A stretch of DNA of 9,230 bases from Bdellovibrionales bacterium (GTDB lineage: Bacteria > Bdellovibrionota > Bdellovibrionia > Bdellovibrionales > JAMPXM01). The notes beneath the pieces were generated by a model. It searched no databases and was not told the DNA's origin. It worked only from the letters and a program-made list of their open reading frames with translations. Positions within the stretch are counted from its first letter, which is position 1, and each line of letters begins with the position of its first letter. A program made the translations under genes and the position numbers. Below, one piece after another: positions 1-5,853 of this stretch. Location of the stretch: assembly GCA_005792225.1 (NCBI GenBank), contig SXSP01000410.1:1-9230 (forward strand). Reading direction: 5' to 3'.

Positions 1-1
1 C

Positions 2-145
2 CATTGTCATGCGGACGTCGGCGACTACATCTACGAGGAAGAAACCGAACGGCTCGAAGACGTCGAACTGCGCATCGGTCGCAACATCGTCTTTAAGCTT
101 GAGCCCGACTTTCACCGCGAGCAGTACGAGATTTTCACCCACTGA
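2..145 (+). CDS. rng: Ribonuclease G/E family protein, C-terminal fragment
   Basis: Only the last 47 codons are inside the window; the gene starts upstream. The reading frame ends at TGA 143-145. The residues that can be read include an acidic YEEETERLED stretch, then RIGRNIVFK and the ending HREQYEIFTH. An ending of the type H-x-E-Q-[YF]-[ED]-I is typical of the Rne/Rng family of single-strand-specific endoribonucleases, which mature rRNA and turn over mRNA. The location immediately before rplU-rpmA-obg supports the call, because an RNase G/E gene is often found there in proteobacteria. The catalytic S1/DNase I-like part is not visible, so RNase E and RNase G cannot be separated firmly. A protein ending right after this motif, with no long disordered tail, fits RNase G better. 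A hairpin with a T-run follows the stop. Confidence 0.75.
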   Translation, partial: HCHADVGDYIYEEETERLEDVELRIGRNIVFKLEPDFHREQYEIFTH

Positions 146-177
146 GACCCGCTTGCCAGCTCGCACGGTAAGATCAA

Positions 178-201
178 GCCCGTGAAGTTACGGGCCTTTT
201 T
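178..201 (+). terminator. Intrinsic terminator after the RNase G/E gene
   Basis: A six-base-pair GC-rich stem, GCCCGT (178-183) with ACGGGC (190-195), closes a six-base loop GAAGTT. A run of five T follows at 197-201. It begins 32 bases after the stop of the upstream gene and lies before the rplU promoter region, so it should separate the nuclease transcript from the ribosomal protein operon. Confidence 0.85.
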
Positions 202-269
202 GCCATAGATGGCGACATTCGGGGGCAAAAAATAATTGCGCCGGTGCCTAAAATAAGATGCTGAATTCA

Positions 270-299
270 TTGACAATCAACTATGCGGCGTGGCAGTTA
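270..299 (+). promoter_or_regulatory. Candidate sigma-70 type promoter for rplU-rpmA
   Basis: A perfect -35 box TTGACA lies at 270-275 in the gap between the terminator and rplU. The -10 element is poor. CAGTTA (294-299) at an 18-base spacing, preceded by TGG, is the best I can place and it matches the consensus only loosely. If real, it would give a leader of roughly 35-40 bases. Some promoter must exist in this gap because a terminator precedes it, but the exact position is uncertain. The rest of 146-342 shows no other gene. Confidence 0.3.
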
Positions 300-342
300 A
301 TTGCCCTTCGTTCGAAAAAAAGAAGTTCCACAGGAGAAGAAG

Positions 343-900
343 ATGTACGCGATCATTCGCGCCGGCGGTAAGCAGTACAAGGTGCAGGCAGGCGACACAG
401 TCCGAGTCGAGAAACTCGAGAAAAACCTCGGCGATACTTTCGATTTGGCTGAAGTTCTCATGGTTGGCGGCGATAAAACCTTCGTAGGCGCCCCGCTCGT
501 TCAAAACGCGAAAGTCACCGTGACGGTGACTCGCCAGGCGAAAGCTCCCAAAGTCGTCGTCTTCAAGAAAAAACGTCGTCAAGGTTACCGCCGCATGCAC
601 GGTCATCGCCAGCTCTTCACGGAGCTCTTCGTTGAGTCGATCACGACTCCGGAAGGCCAGAAGTTCGCGACGGATAAAAAAGCTCAAGTCATCGATCCTG
701 CTAAGATCCAAGCTAGGAAAGAGGCTGCAGCCGTAAAACAAAAAGAGACAAAAAAGACGAAGTCTTCTACTGTAGAGACTGAAGTTTCAGCAGCTCCCAA
801 GAAAAAGGTCGCGAAGAAAAAAGCGGCTGTCAAAAAGACTGCTAAAAAGGCGACAGCTAAAAAAGCCGGCGCTAAAAAGACAGCAAAAAAATCTAAGTAA
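343..900 (+). CDS. rplU: 50S ribosomal protein L21 (bL21) with a basic C-terminal extension
   Basis: Ribosomal protein bL21 of the large subunit, which binds 23S rRNA. The start MYAIIRAGGKQYKV and the family signature KKKRRQGYRRMHGHRQ near residues 76-90 are unmistakable. I chose ATG 343 because AGGAGA (332-337) sits 5 bases upstream and the protein then begins exactly like other L21 proteins. A TTG at 301 in the same frame would add 14 unrelated residues and has no ribosome-binding site. The product is 185 residues, while a normal L21 is about 100-105. Residues from about 108 onward are extra. They start with a mixed linker, and from about 151 consist almost only of Lys, Ala and Thr in AKK-type repeats, resembling the tail of histone H1-like or AlgP-like proteins. 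The gene is co-oriented with rpmA, 36 bases downstream, and probably cotranscribed. Confidence 0.97.
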   Translation: MYAIIRAGGKQYKVQAGDTVRVEKLEKNLGDTFDLAEVLMVGGDKTFVGAPLVQNAKVTVTVTRQAKAPKVVVFKKKRRQGYRRMHGHRQLFTELFVESITTPEGQKFATDKKAQVIDPAKIQARKEAAAVKQKETKKTKSSTVETEVSAAPKKKVAKKKAAVKKTAKKATAKKAGAKKTAKKSK

Positions 901-936
901 TTCTCAGAGTATTGAGTCGAGAACACGGAGTAAGTC

Positions 937-1209
937 ATGGCAAGTAAGAAGGCCGCAGGTAGTACGCGAAACGGACGCGATAGTGCTGGAAAACGCTTGG
1001 GCGTAAAACGCTTCGGCGGTGAGACTGTTCGTCCTGGAACAATCATCATTCGTCAGCGTGGAACCAAGTTCCACTTGGGCAACAACGTAAAAATGGGCCG
1101 TGATTTCACGATCTACTCTGTAATCGATGGCCAAGTGAAGTTCGAGCGTCTCAGCAAAGAGCGCACGAAAGTCAGCGTTTACCCTGCAGACGCAGCGAAA
1201 ACGGCGTAA
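937..1209 (+). CDS. rpmA: 50S ribosomal protein L27 (bL27)
   Basis: Ribosomal protein bL27 of the large subunit, whose N-terminus reaches the peptidyl transferase centre. The 90-residue product starts [16 protein letters not shown] and continues with [10 protein letters not shown], the classic family signature. [16 protein letters not shown] corresponds to the conserved central beta region. The N-terminus starts directly with the mature sequence, so there is no cleavable leader of the Firmicutes type. A GGAG (927-930) lies 6 bases before ATG 937. It follows rplU in the usual order and ends 37 bases before a strong terminator. Length and sequence are fully normal. Confidence 0.98.
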   Translation: MASKKAAGSTRNGRDSAGKRLGVKRFGGETVRPGTIIIRQRGTKFHLGNNVKMGRDFTIYSVIDGQVKFERLSKERTKVSVYPADAAKTA

Positions 1210-1246
1210 TTACCCCTCGGGGTCGTTACAAAATTGCAGCAAACAT

Positions 1247-1279
1247 AATAAGGCTGGCGGCTCGCCGGCCTTATTTTTT
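1247..1279 (+). terminator. Strong intrinsic terminator between rpmA and obg
   Basis: AATAAGGCTGGCG (1247-1259) pairs with CGCCGGCCTTATT (1263-1275) across a three-base loop GCT. This gives a 13-bp stem with a single T-G wobble. A run of six T (1274-1279) overlaps the end of the 3' arm. A smaller inverted repeat ACCCC/GGGGT lies at 1212-1223, directly after the rpmA stop. The obg start codon is only 14 bases beyond the T-run, so obg needs read-through or a promoter that overlaps this element. Confidence 0.93.
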
Positions 1280-1293
1280 ATTCTCACGGCATT

Positions 1294-2340
1294 ATGAAAT
1301 TCGTAGATGAAGTCTCCATTACAGTCAGGTCCGGCAAAGGTGGCCCGGGCGCCGTCAGCTTCCGTAAAGAGTCGATGGCTCCGCGTGGCGGTCCCGATGG
1401 CGGCGATGGAGGCCGCGGCGGAAACGTTTACTTCCGCGTGAATCCACAGCTGAACTCGCTGCTCAATTACCGATTCAAGAACAAGTACTACGCCGAAGAT
1501 GGTCAGCCCGGAAGCGGACGGAACATGTCGGGGCCCGCAGGCCTCGATCTCTTTCTTGAGGTTCCTCCAGGGACGATCGTGAAGAGTCAAGAGGACGGGG
1601 CGGTCCTCGCCGACCTCAGCGAGCCGGGAGACTTCCTCTTCCTTGAAGGCGGACGCGGCGGTAAGGGAAATTACTTCTTCCGTACGAGCATCAACCAGGC
1701 TCCCGAGCACGCGCAGCCCGGTGAGATGGGCCATACTCGTGCCATCCATTTGGAGCTGAAGCTCATCGCCGACGTGGGTGTGATCGGTTACCCGAACGCG
1801 GGGAAATCGACTCTCATCTCGGCGATCTCGGCCGCACGTCCCAAGATTGCGGATTACCCGTTCACGACGTTGGCTCCGAACCTTGGCGTTGTCAGTGTTT
1901 CCGATGATCGCACGATCGTCGTCGCCGACATTCCGGGACTTGTTCCCGGAGCGCATGAGGGGATTGGTCTCGGAACTCAGTTCCTACGTCATATTGAGCG
2001 CACGAATCTCTTCGTGCACTTGATCGACGCGAGTGAAACTTCGGGCCGCGACGCGCTTCAGGATTATCACGATATCATGCACGAGCTTCGTGAGTACGAT
2101 CGCACGAAGGGTCAAGAAGTCGAAGGGTACCGGACCCTCGGTGACCGCACGCAGATCGTTGTGCTAAACAAAATTGACGCTCTCTCGCGCGATCGCAAAG
2201 AAGAGATCGCGGAGCGTTTTCGTCGAATCGGCATTCAAACAATGCAGATCTCGGCCGCAACGGGACAAGGTGTGCGCGAACTCGTGTTCGAGATGGGCCG
2301 CCGGGTCTTCGAAAAAAGAAGTGAAAAGGAAAGCCAATGA
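1294..2340 (+). CDS. obg: GTPase Obg, ribosome assembly and stress GTPase
   Basis: Obg/CgtA is an essential GTPase that acts in late 50S subunit assembly and links it to growth state. The 348-residue product has the glycine-rich Obg fold at residues 1-158 (MKFVDEV start, GGPDGGDGGRGG at 32-43, and GGRGGKGN near 119-126). The G domain follows: G1 GYPNAGKST (165-173), switch I DYPFTTLAPN (187-196), G3 DIPG (212-215), G4 NKID (292-295) and G5 SAATG (320-324). It ends soon after the G domain, so the optional C-terminal OCT domain is absent. ATG 1294 matches the universal family start, although there is no clear ribosome-binding site upstream, only a weak ACGG. Its stop overlaps the next start as ATGA (2337-2340), indicating translational coupling to the NadD-RsfS gene. 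Confidence 0.97.
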   Translation: MKFVDEVSITVRSGKGGPGAVSFRKESMAPRGGPDGGDGGRGGNVYFRVNPQLNSLLNYRFKNKYYAEDGQPGSGRNMSGPAGLDLFLEVPPGTIVKSQEDGAVLADLSEPGDFLFLEGGRGGKGNYFFRTSINQAPEHAQPGEMGHTRAIHLELKLIADVGVIGYPNAGKSTLISAISAARPKIADYPFTTLAPNLGVVSVSDDRTIVVADIPGLVPGAHEGIGLGTQFLRHIERTNLFVHLIDASETSGRDALQDYHDIMHELREYDRTKGQEVEGYRTLGDRTQIVVLNKIDALSRDRKEEIAERFRRIGIQTMQISAATGQGVRELVFEMGRRVFEKRSEKESQ

Positions 2341-3374
2341 CGACAGAGAACAAACGCATCGGGATTTTTGGCGGCTCTTTCAACCCCATTCACATGGGAC
2401 ACGTGAACGTTCTGACGACCGTTCGCAGTCGAATGAATCTCGAAAAGATCTACGTCTTGCCGGCCGCTCAGAATCCATTGAAGCCGGCGACGGAAGGTCC
2501 CTCGGACGAACAGCGTCTGGAAATGCTTCGTCGCGGTCTTGACGAGTTTCCCTTCCTCGAAGTGGATGATCGCGAAATCCGTCGCGGGGGTGTGAGCTAC
2601 ACGGTCGATACGATCGAAAGCTTCGCGAAGACGAACGCTCCTGAAGATCTTTACTTGATCGTGGGGCTCGATGCCTTTGAGGAATTCGATAAGTGGAAGA
2701 ATTTCGAGCGCATCCTGACGCTCGCGAATTTGATCGTCGTCACTCGTCCCAATCACTCGCTCCCTTTCGGAGAAGGTGACCTTCCCGAAGGATTGCGTCC
2801 TCTGGTCGCCGCGTTTGATCGCCAGTACGTCGCGCTCACGACGGGACGTTCAATCGAGTTCGTGCGTCTTAACGACCTCGACATTTCGGCGACGGATGTT
2901 CGCAAACGCCTTCGCTCGAACCGAAACGTTGATCGTCACTTGAGTATCAAGGTTGAGGAGTACATACGCGAGCAAGGGATCTTCGCTCCGCTCGGCCCCC
3001 GCATTGGTGACTACGAGGCTTTCACGCGCTTCTGCGCCCAAGCTCTTTGGGATAAGAAAGCGATCAACGTTCGGGGTTTCGATCTCCGCAATACGGAATC
3101 AGCCACCGAGTTCACTTTAATTGCCTCGGGTACCAGCACACGTCACGCGACGTCGCTCGCCGATGCCGTTCAGAGGGCGGTGAAGGAAGAATTCAACGTT
3201 CTTCCCCAGAGTGTTGAGGGAGCGGGCGAAGGTCGCTGGGTTCTCCTCGATTACGGCGCGCTCATCGTTCACGTTTTCTACGATTTCGTCCGCCAGGAGT
3301 ATCGACTCGAAGATCTGTGGAAGACGGGCCGCGACCTGGGCCTGCGTGAAGAGATTCCCGCCAAGGCGACATGA
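2337..3374 (+). CDS. nadD-rsfS: Fusion of nicotinate-nucleotide adenylyltransferase (NadD) and ribosomal silencing factor (RsfS)
   Basis: One uninterrupted 345-residue frame carries two enzymes or factors. Residues 7 to about 215 are NadD, which adenylates nicotinate mononucleotide in NAD synthesis. Visible are the ATP-binding GGSFNPIHMGH (12-22), YLIVGLDAFEEFDKWKN (106-122), and ISATDVRKRL (183-192), the second nucleotide-binding motif. From about residue 223 the protein is RsfS/Iojap (DUF143), which binds L14 on the 50S subunit and blocks subunit joining when nutrients fail. Its family pattern is clear in VRGFDLRN (245-252), EFTLIASGTSTRHATSLADAV (258-278), WVLLDYGALIVHVF (301-314) and YRLEDLW (322-328). 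Few residues separate the domains. In many bacteria nadD, rsfS and rlmH are separate neighbours, so the fusion probably arose in place. Both ends overlap neighbours by ATGA. Confidence 0.93.
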   Translation: MTTENKRIGIFGGSFNPIHMGHVNVLTTVRSRMNLEKIYVLPAAQNPLKPATEGPSDEQRLEMLRRGLDEFPFLEVDDREIRRGGVSYTVDTIESFAKTNAPEDLYLIVGLDAFEEFDKWKNFERILTLANLIVVTRPNHSLPFGEGDLPEGLRPLVAAFDRQYVALTTGRSIEFVRLNDLDISATDVRKRLRSNRNVDRHLSIKVEEYIREQGIFAPLGPRIGDYEAFTRFCAQALWDKKAINVRGFDLRNTESATEFTLIASGTSTRHATSLADAVQRAVKEEFNVLPQSVEGAGEGRWVLLDYGALIVHVFYDFVRQEYRLEDLWKTGRDLGLREEIPAKAT

Positions 3375-3841
3375 AGCTCGCATTCGTTTTCGTCGGAGGG
3401 CAGAAGGAGCCGTGGCTTGAGGAGTTGACCGAAAGCTACCGAAAAAAGCTCGGCTACTTTTGTCAGACGGAAATTATTCGCCTTAAGCCATCCAAACAAG
3501 CGCGTGCCTCGGCAGAGCAGAAGCTGCTTGATGAGACGGGCGAACTCATGCGAGTGATCAAGAAAGACGATCTGCTCGTGGTCTGCGACGAGCGCGGTGA
3601 TTCCGTCGACTCAAAAAAATTCTCGCAAAAATTAGTAAAGCTCTTCGAGCGCGGACGACCCCGAGTGGTCGTTCTCATCGGCGGCGCGTTCGGATTCGGT
3701 GCGGAGATTCGCGAGAGGGCGGATTGGACTTGGTCTCTTTCTCCTCTCACTTTTAATCATCACATTGCGCAGGCCGTAGTGCTTGAGCAGACCTACCGCG
3801 CTTTCGCGATCTGGAAGAATCTCCCTTACCATAACGAATAA
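3371..3841 (+). CDS. rlmH: 23S rRNA pseudouridine-1915 N3-methyltransferase RlmH
   Basis: RlmH is a SPOUT-class, SAM-dependent methyltransferase. It methylates pseudouridine 1915 in helix 69 of 23S rRNA on assembled 70S ribosomes. The 156-residue length is normal. Family motifs are in order: CDERG (72-76), IGGAFGFG (103-110) forming the SAM-binding knot, SLSPLTFNHHIAQ (122-134), VLEQTYRA (137-144) and the conserved C-terminus PYHNE (152-156). The start overlaps the preceding stop as ATGA (3371-3374), so translation is probably coupled to the NadD-RsfS gene, matching the widespread rsfS-rlmH pairing. No key motif residue appears to be missing. Confidence 0.96.
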   Translation: MKLAFVFVGGQKEPWLEELTESYRKKLGYFCQTEIIRLKPSKQARASAEQKLLDETGELMRVIKKDDLLVVCDERGDSVDSKKFSQKLVKLFERGRPRVVVLIGGAFGFGAEIRERADWTWSLSPLTFNHHIAQAVVLEQTYRAFAIWKNLPYHNE

Positions 3842-3852
3842 CTGGCCCGCGA

Positions 3853-3869
3853 CTTGCCTAGAAGGCAGG
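3853..3869 (+). promoter_or_regulatory. Hairpin covering the ribosome-binding site of the comF-family gene
   Basis: CTTGCCT (3853-3859) can pair with AGGCAGG (3863-3869) around a three-base loop AGA, with one T-G wobble. The 3' arm contains the only Shine-Dalgarno-like bases (AAGG 3862-3865) before the GTG start at 3871. In RNA this stem would hide that site. No T-run follows, so it is not an intrinsic terminator. A role in keeping translation low is an inference. Confidence 0.4.
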
Positions 3870-3870
3870 G

Positions 3871-4617
3871 GTGGACCAATCAGAATCGATTTACAGACAC
3901 CCGACCGATGATTCGATCGTACTTCGGACAAAGCCGGATCGAATTCTTCACGAGCGCCGAAAGCTCGATCGCATGCTCCGGTGGATCAGAACCTGCGCGG
4001 GATGCCGATCCTGCCTTCCTCCCATCGACAGGCTCTGTGAGAGTTGTTGGCGACATTTGGAGCGCCTCCGTAACCGCGGGGATTGGCTTCGGCAGGAAGG
4101 GTATCCGTTTCCGGTTTACTCCCTTCTGACCTGGACTGATCAAAATGACGCCTTTGTTCGGCCGTTCATTTACAGTTTGAAAGGGGGGTACGCGGTTGCG
4201 GCCTTTGAAAAGCTTATCAACCTGCTCGTTTTCGAGAGACGTTGGCAACGTGAGAACGAGCGCCCCGTGTTTGTTCATCCGCCGCCCTCGGGGTCACGTG
4301 CGGACCACTCCAGGCTCTTAGCGTTGATGATGGCTGAGTATTGGCAGGCGCCCTTGACGGAACTCGAGTGGGATTCCAGCTCGAAAATAGCCGGCCAAAA
4401 GCAATTAACCGCAGGAGAGCGAACGAGGCGCCGCTTTCTCCCGGCATTGGGTGAGGCAGTTTTTTCACCCGCCACCGTCACGAGGGTTTTCGTGGATGAT
4501 GTGATTACCACGGGAGCAACCGCCATGGCGGCTTACATGGCTTTGGGAAACCCTGAACGATTCGAGGCATGGGCCCTGATCTGCCGCCCTAAACTTGCGA
4601 CATCCGAGCGGTTTTGA
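3871..4617 (+). CDS. comF: ComF/GntX-family phosphoribosyltransferase-like protein
   Basis: ComF proteins combine a small zinc-binding motif with a type I phosphoribosyltransferase fold and are linked to DNA uptake in competent bacteria. Their exact reaction is unsettled. With the GTG 3871 start the product has 248 residues. Cys42-x2-Cys45 and Cys56-x2-Cys59 form the putative zinc site, with an extra Cys48. VFVDDVITTGAT (206-217) is the PRPP-binding loop, and QKQLTAGERTRR (176-187) matches the family's Q-x-x-L-x-x-x-x-R region. The usual RGFNQ-like segment reads SRADHSRLLALMMA here, a divergent version. The start is uncertain: GTG 3871 has AAGG 5 bases upstream, but ATG 3973 (residue 35) would place the first zinc cysteine at residue 8, as in typical ComF, though without a visible ribosome-binding site. 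It lies 29 bases after rlmH. Confidence 0.82.
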   Translation: MDQSESIYRHPTDDSIVLRTKPDRILHERRKLDRMLRWIRTCAGCRSCLPPIDRLCESCWRHLERLRNRGDWLRQEGYPFPVYSLLTWTDQNDAFVRPFIYSLKGGYAVAAFEKLINLLVFERRWQRENERPVFVHPPPSGSRADHSRLLALMMAEYWQAPLTELEWDSSSKIAGQKQLTAGERTRRRFLPALGEAVFSPATVTRVFVDDVITTGATAMAAYMALGNPERFEAWALICRPKLATSERF

Positions 4618-4649
4618 TATGGTGCACCGACTTCCAAACAAAGGTGCAC

Positions 4650-5345
4650 ATGCGGTCGATTTCGGCGTCGCTTACAGTCTTCATCTGGACATTCTTCTTT
4701 GCATTTTCGGCAGTTGCCGCGATCTCGGCGAAAGATTCAAAACAGTTGAAGGCTCTCGACCTCAAGTACCAGAAGGCGAAGGCGGTCGCGGCAAAAGTCG
4801 ATAAGACTTTGAAAATCGGCCTTCTCGGCGAAGAGCGAAAATCAAACGGGAACGTGTGGATCTCGAAAGGCCGCGTGCGAATGGAGCTCGAAGGCAACGA
4901 GAAGTCGCTCTTAGTTGTGAACAAAAGTAATTTATGGGCCGTGAATTATCCGGGGCCTGAGTTCCCCGATGCTCCGGTTCAGGTCATCAAGGGCAATGCT
5001 GGCTCAAAGAAGGGCCAAGAAAAGAACATGATGAGCCTCCTGACGGTGGGAGGATTCCTCAAGTTCTTCGATGCGAAGTCCACAGAGACTCGAAACGGCG
5101 GCGAAAAAGTATTTACGCTTATGCCGAAGAAGGGCGCGAAGACGGATTTCAAACGCGCGCAAGTCGCGATCGCGGCTGATGGAAAATCGATTTCGCAAAT
5201 TAAATATTGGGATCAGCGCGATAACGAAACGGAGTTCAACTTTCGCGATGTGAAGTTCGATGGCAAGGAAGCGTTCGGCAAGAAGTTCGAGGATAAACTT
5301 TTTGATTTCTCTCCGCCCGCTGGCGCGGAAGTGATGAACATCTAG
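4650..5345 (+). CDS. lolA: LolA-like periplasmic outer-membrane lipoprotein carrier
   Basis: LolA-type proteins carry lipoproteins across the periplasm to the outer membrane. I chose ATG 4650 because AAAGG (4640-4644) lies 5 bases upstream and the product then begins with a signal peptide: MRSISASLTV, a hydrophobic core FIWTFFFAFSAVA, and likely cleavage around residues 23-27. A TTG at 4614 would overlap comF and add 12 unlikely residues. The 231-residue product has the LolA pattern of short beta strands: GNVWISKGRVRMEL (67-80), NLWAVNYPG (94-102), and near the end ETEFNFRDVKF (193-203) followed by KLFDFSPPAGAEVMN (216-230), where family members usually have F-x-F-x-P-P-x-G-x-[DE]-V. The mature part has no cysteine, so it is not itself a lipoprotein (against LolB). 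It sits between comF and yajQ with short gaps. Confidence 0.82.
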   Translation: MRSISASLTVFIWTFFFAFSAVAAISAKDSKQLKALDLKYQKAKAVAAKVDKTLKIGLLGEERKSNGNVWISKGRVRMELEGNEKSLLVVNKSNLWAVNYPGPEFPDAPVQVIKGNAGSKKGQEKNMMSLLTVGGFLKFFDAKSTETRNGGEKVFTLMPKKGAKTDFKRAQVAIAADGKSISQIKYWDQRDNETEFNFRDVKFDGKEAFGKKFEDKLFDFSPPAGAEVMNI

Positions 5346-5354
5346 GAGATTCAA

Positions 5355-5840
5355 GTGCCATCATTCGACATCGTTTCCGAAATCAACATGCAAGAAGTCG
5401 ACAACGCCGTGAACCAGGCGAAGAAGGAGCTCGGCAATCGTTACGACCTTCGTGGCGGCAATTGCGAGATCATCCACGAGAAGGAAGTTCTCACGTTGAA
5501 AGCCAACGATGAGATGAAGATCAAGGCCGTGCTCGACATCCTTCAAACGAAGCTGCATAAACGCGGCGTGGATTTCACGGCGGTGAAGTTCGAGAAGCCG
5601 GAGCCGATTGGCGGAATGATGCTCAAGCAAGTCGGCAAGATCATCCAAGGTCTGGAAAAAGAGAAGGCGAAGGAAATCGTTAAGAGCATCAAGGATTCAA
5701 AACTGAAAGTTCAAGCGCAGATCATGGATGAACAAGTGCGCGTGACTTCGAAATCGATCGATGACCTCCAGGCGACGATCGCGCATTGCCGGGCTCAGAA
5801 GTTCGGCGTGCCTTTGCAATACACGAATATGAGATCGTAA
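5355..5840 (+). CDS. yajQ: YajQ family nucleotide-binding protein
   Basis: YajQ (UPF0234) is a small cytoplasmic protein with two ferredoxin-like domains. Members bind nucleic acid or nucleotides, and some have been reported to bind cyclic di-GMP, but the general role is not settled. The product begins (M)PSFDIVSEINMQEVDNAV and continues with KELGNRYDLRGG, ILQTKLHKRGVD, KIIQGLEKEKAKEIVKSIKD and KVQAQIMDEQVRVTSKSIDDLQ, ending PLQYTNMRS. All are family hallmarks, and 161 residues is the normal length. It starts with GTG 5355. AGGAG (5344-5348) overlaps the lolA stop codon TAG and lies 6 bases before the start, so the two genes are tightly packed and probably coupled. Confidence 0.96.
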   Translation: MPSFDIVSEINMQEVDNAVNQAKKELGNRYDLRGGNCEIIHEKEVLTLKANDEMKIKAVLDILQTKLHKRGVDFTAVKFEKPEPIGGMMLKQVGKIIQGLEKEKAKEIVKSIKDSKLKVQAQIMDEQVRVTSKSIDDLQATIAHCRAQKFGVPLQYTNMRS

Positions 5841-5853
5841 AGATCAGGTGATT

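Noticed and set aside
202..213. GCCAT/ATGGC inverted repeat right after the first terminator
   Set aside because: It has only five base pairs with a two-base loop and no T-run, so it is expected by chance.
301..342. TTG start giving L21 fourteen extra N-terminal residues
   Set aside because: ATG 343 has AGGAGA at a good distance and gives the universal L21 N-terminus; the TTG has neither a ribosome-binding site nor family similarity upstream.
1210..1956. Long open frame on the - strand (248 codons) opposite obg and the rpmA-obg gap
   Set aside because: It lies mostly antisense to the well-conserved obg G and glycine-rich domains and reads as composition-driven sequence, with no recognisable domain.
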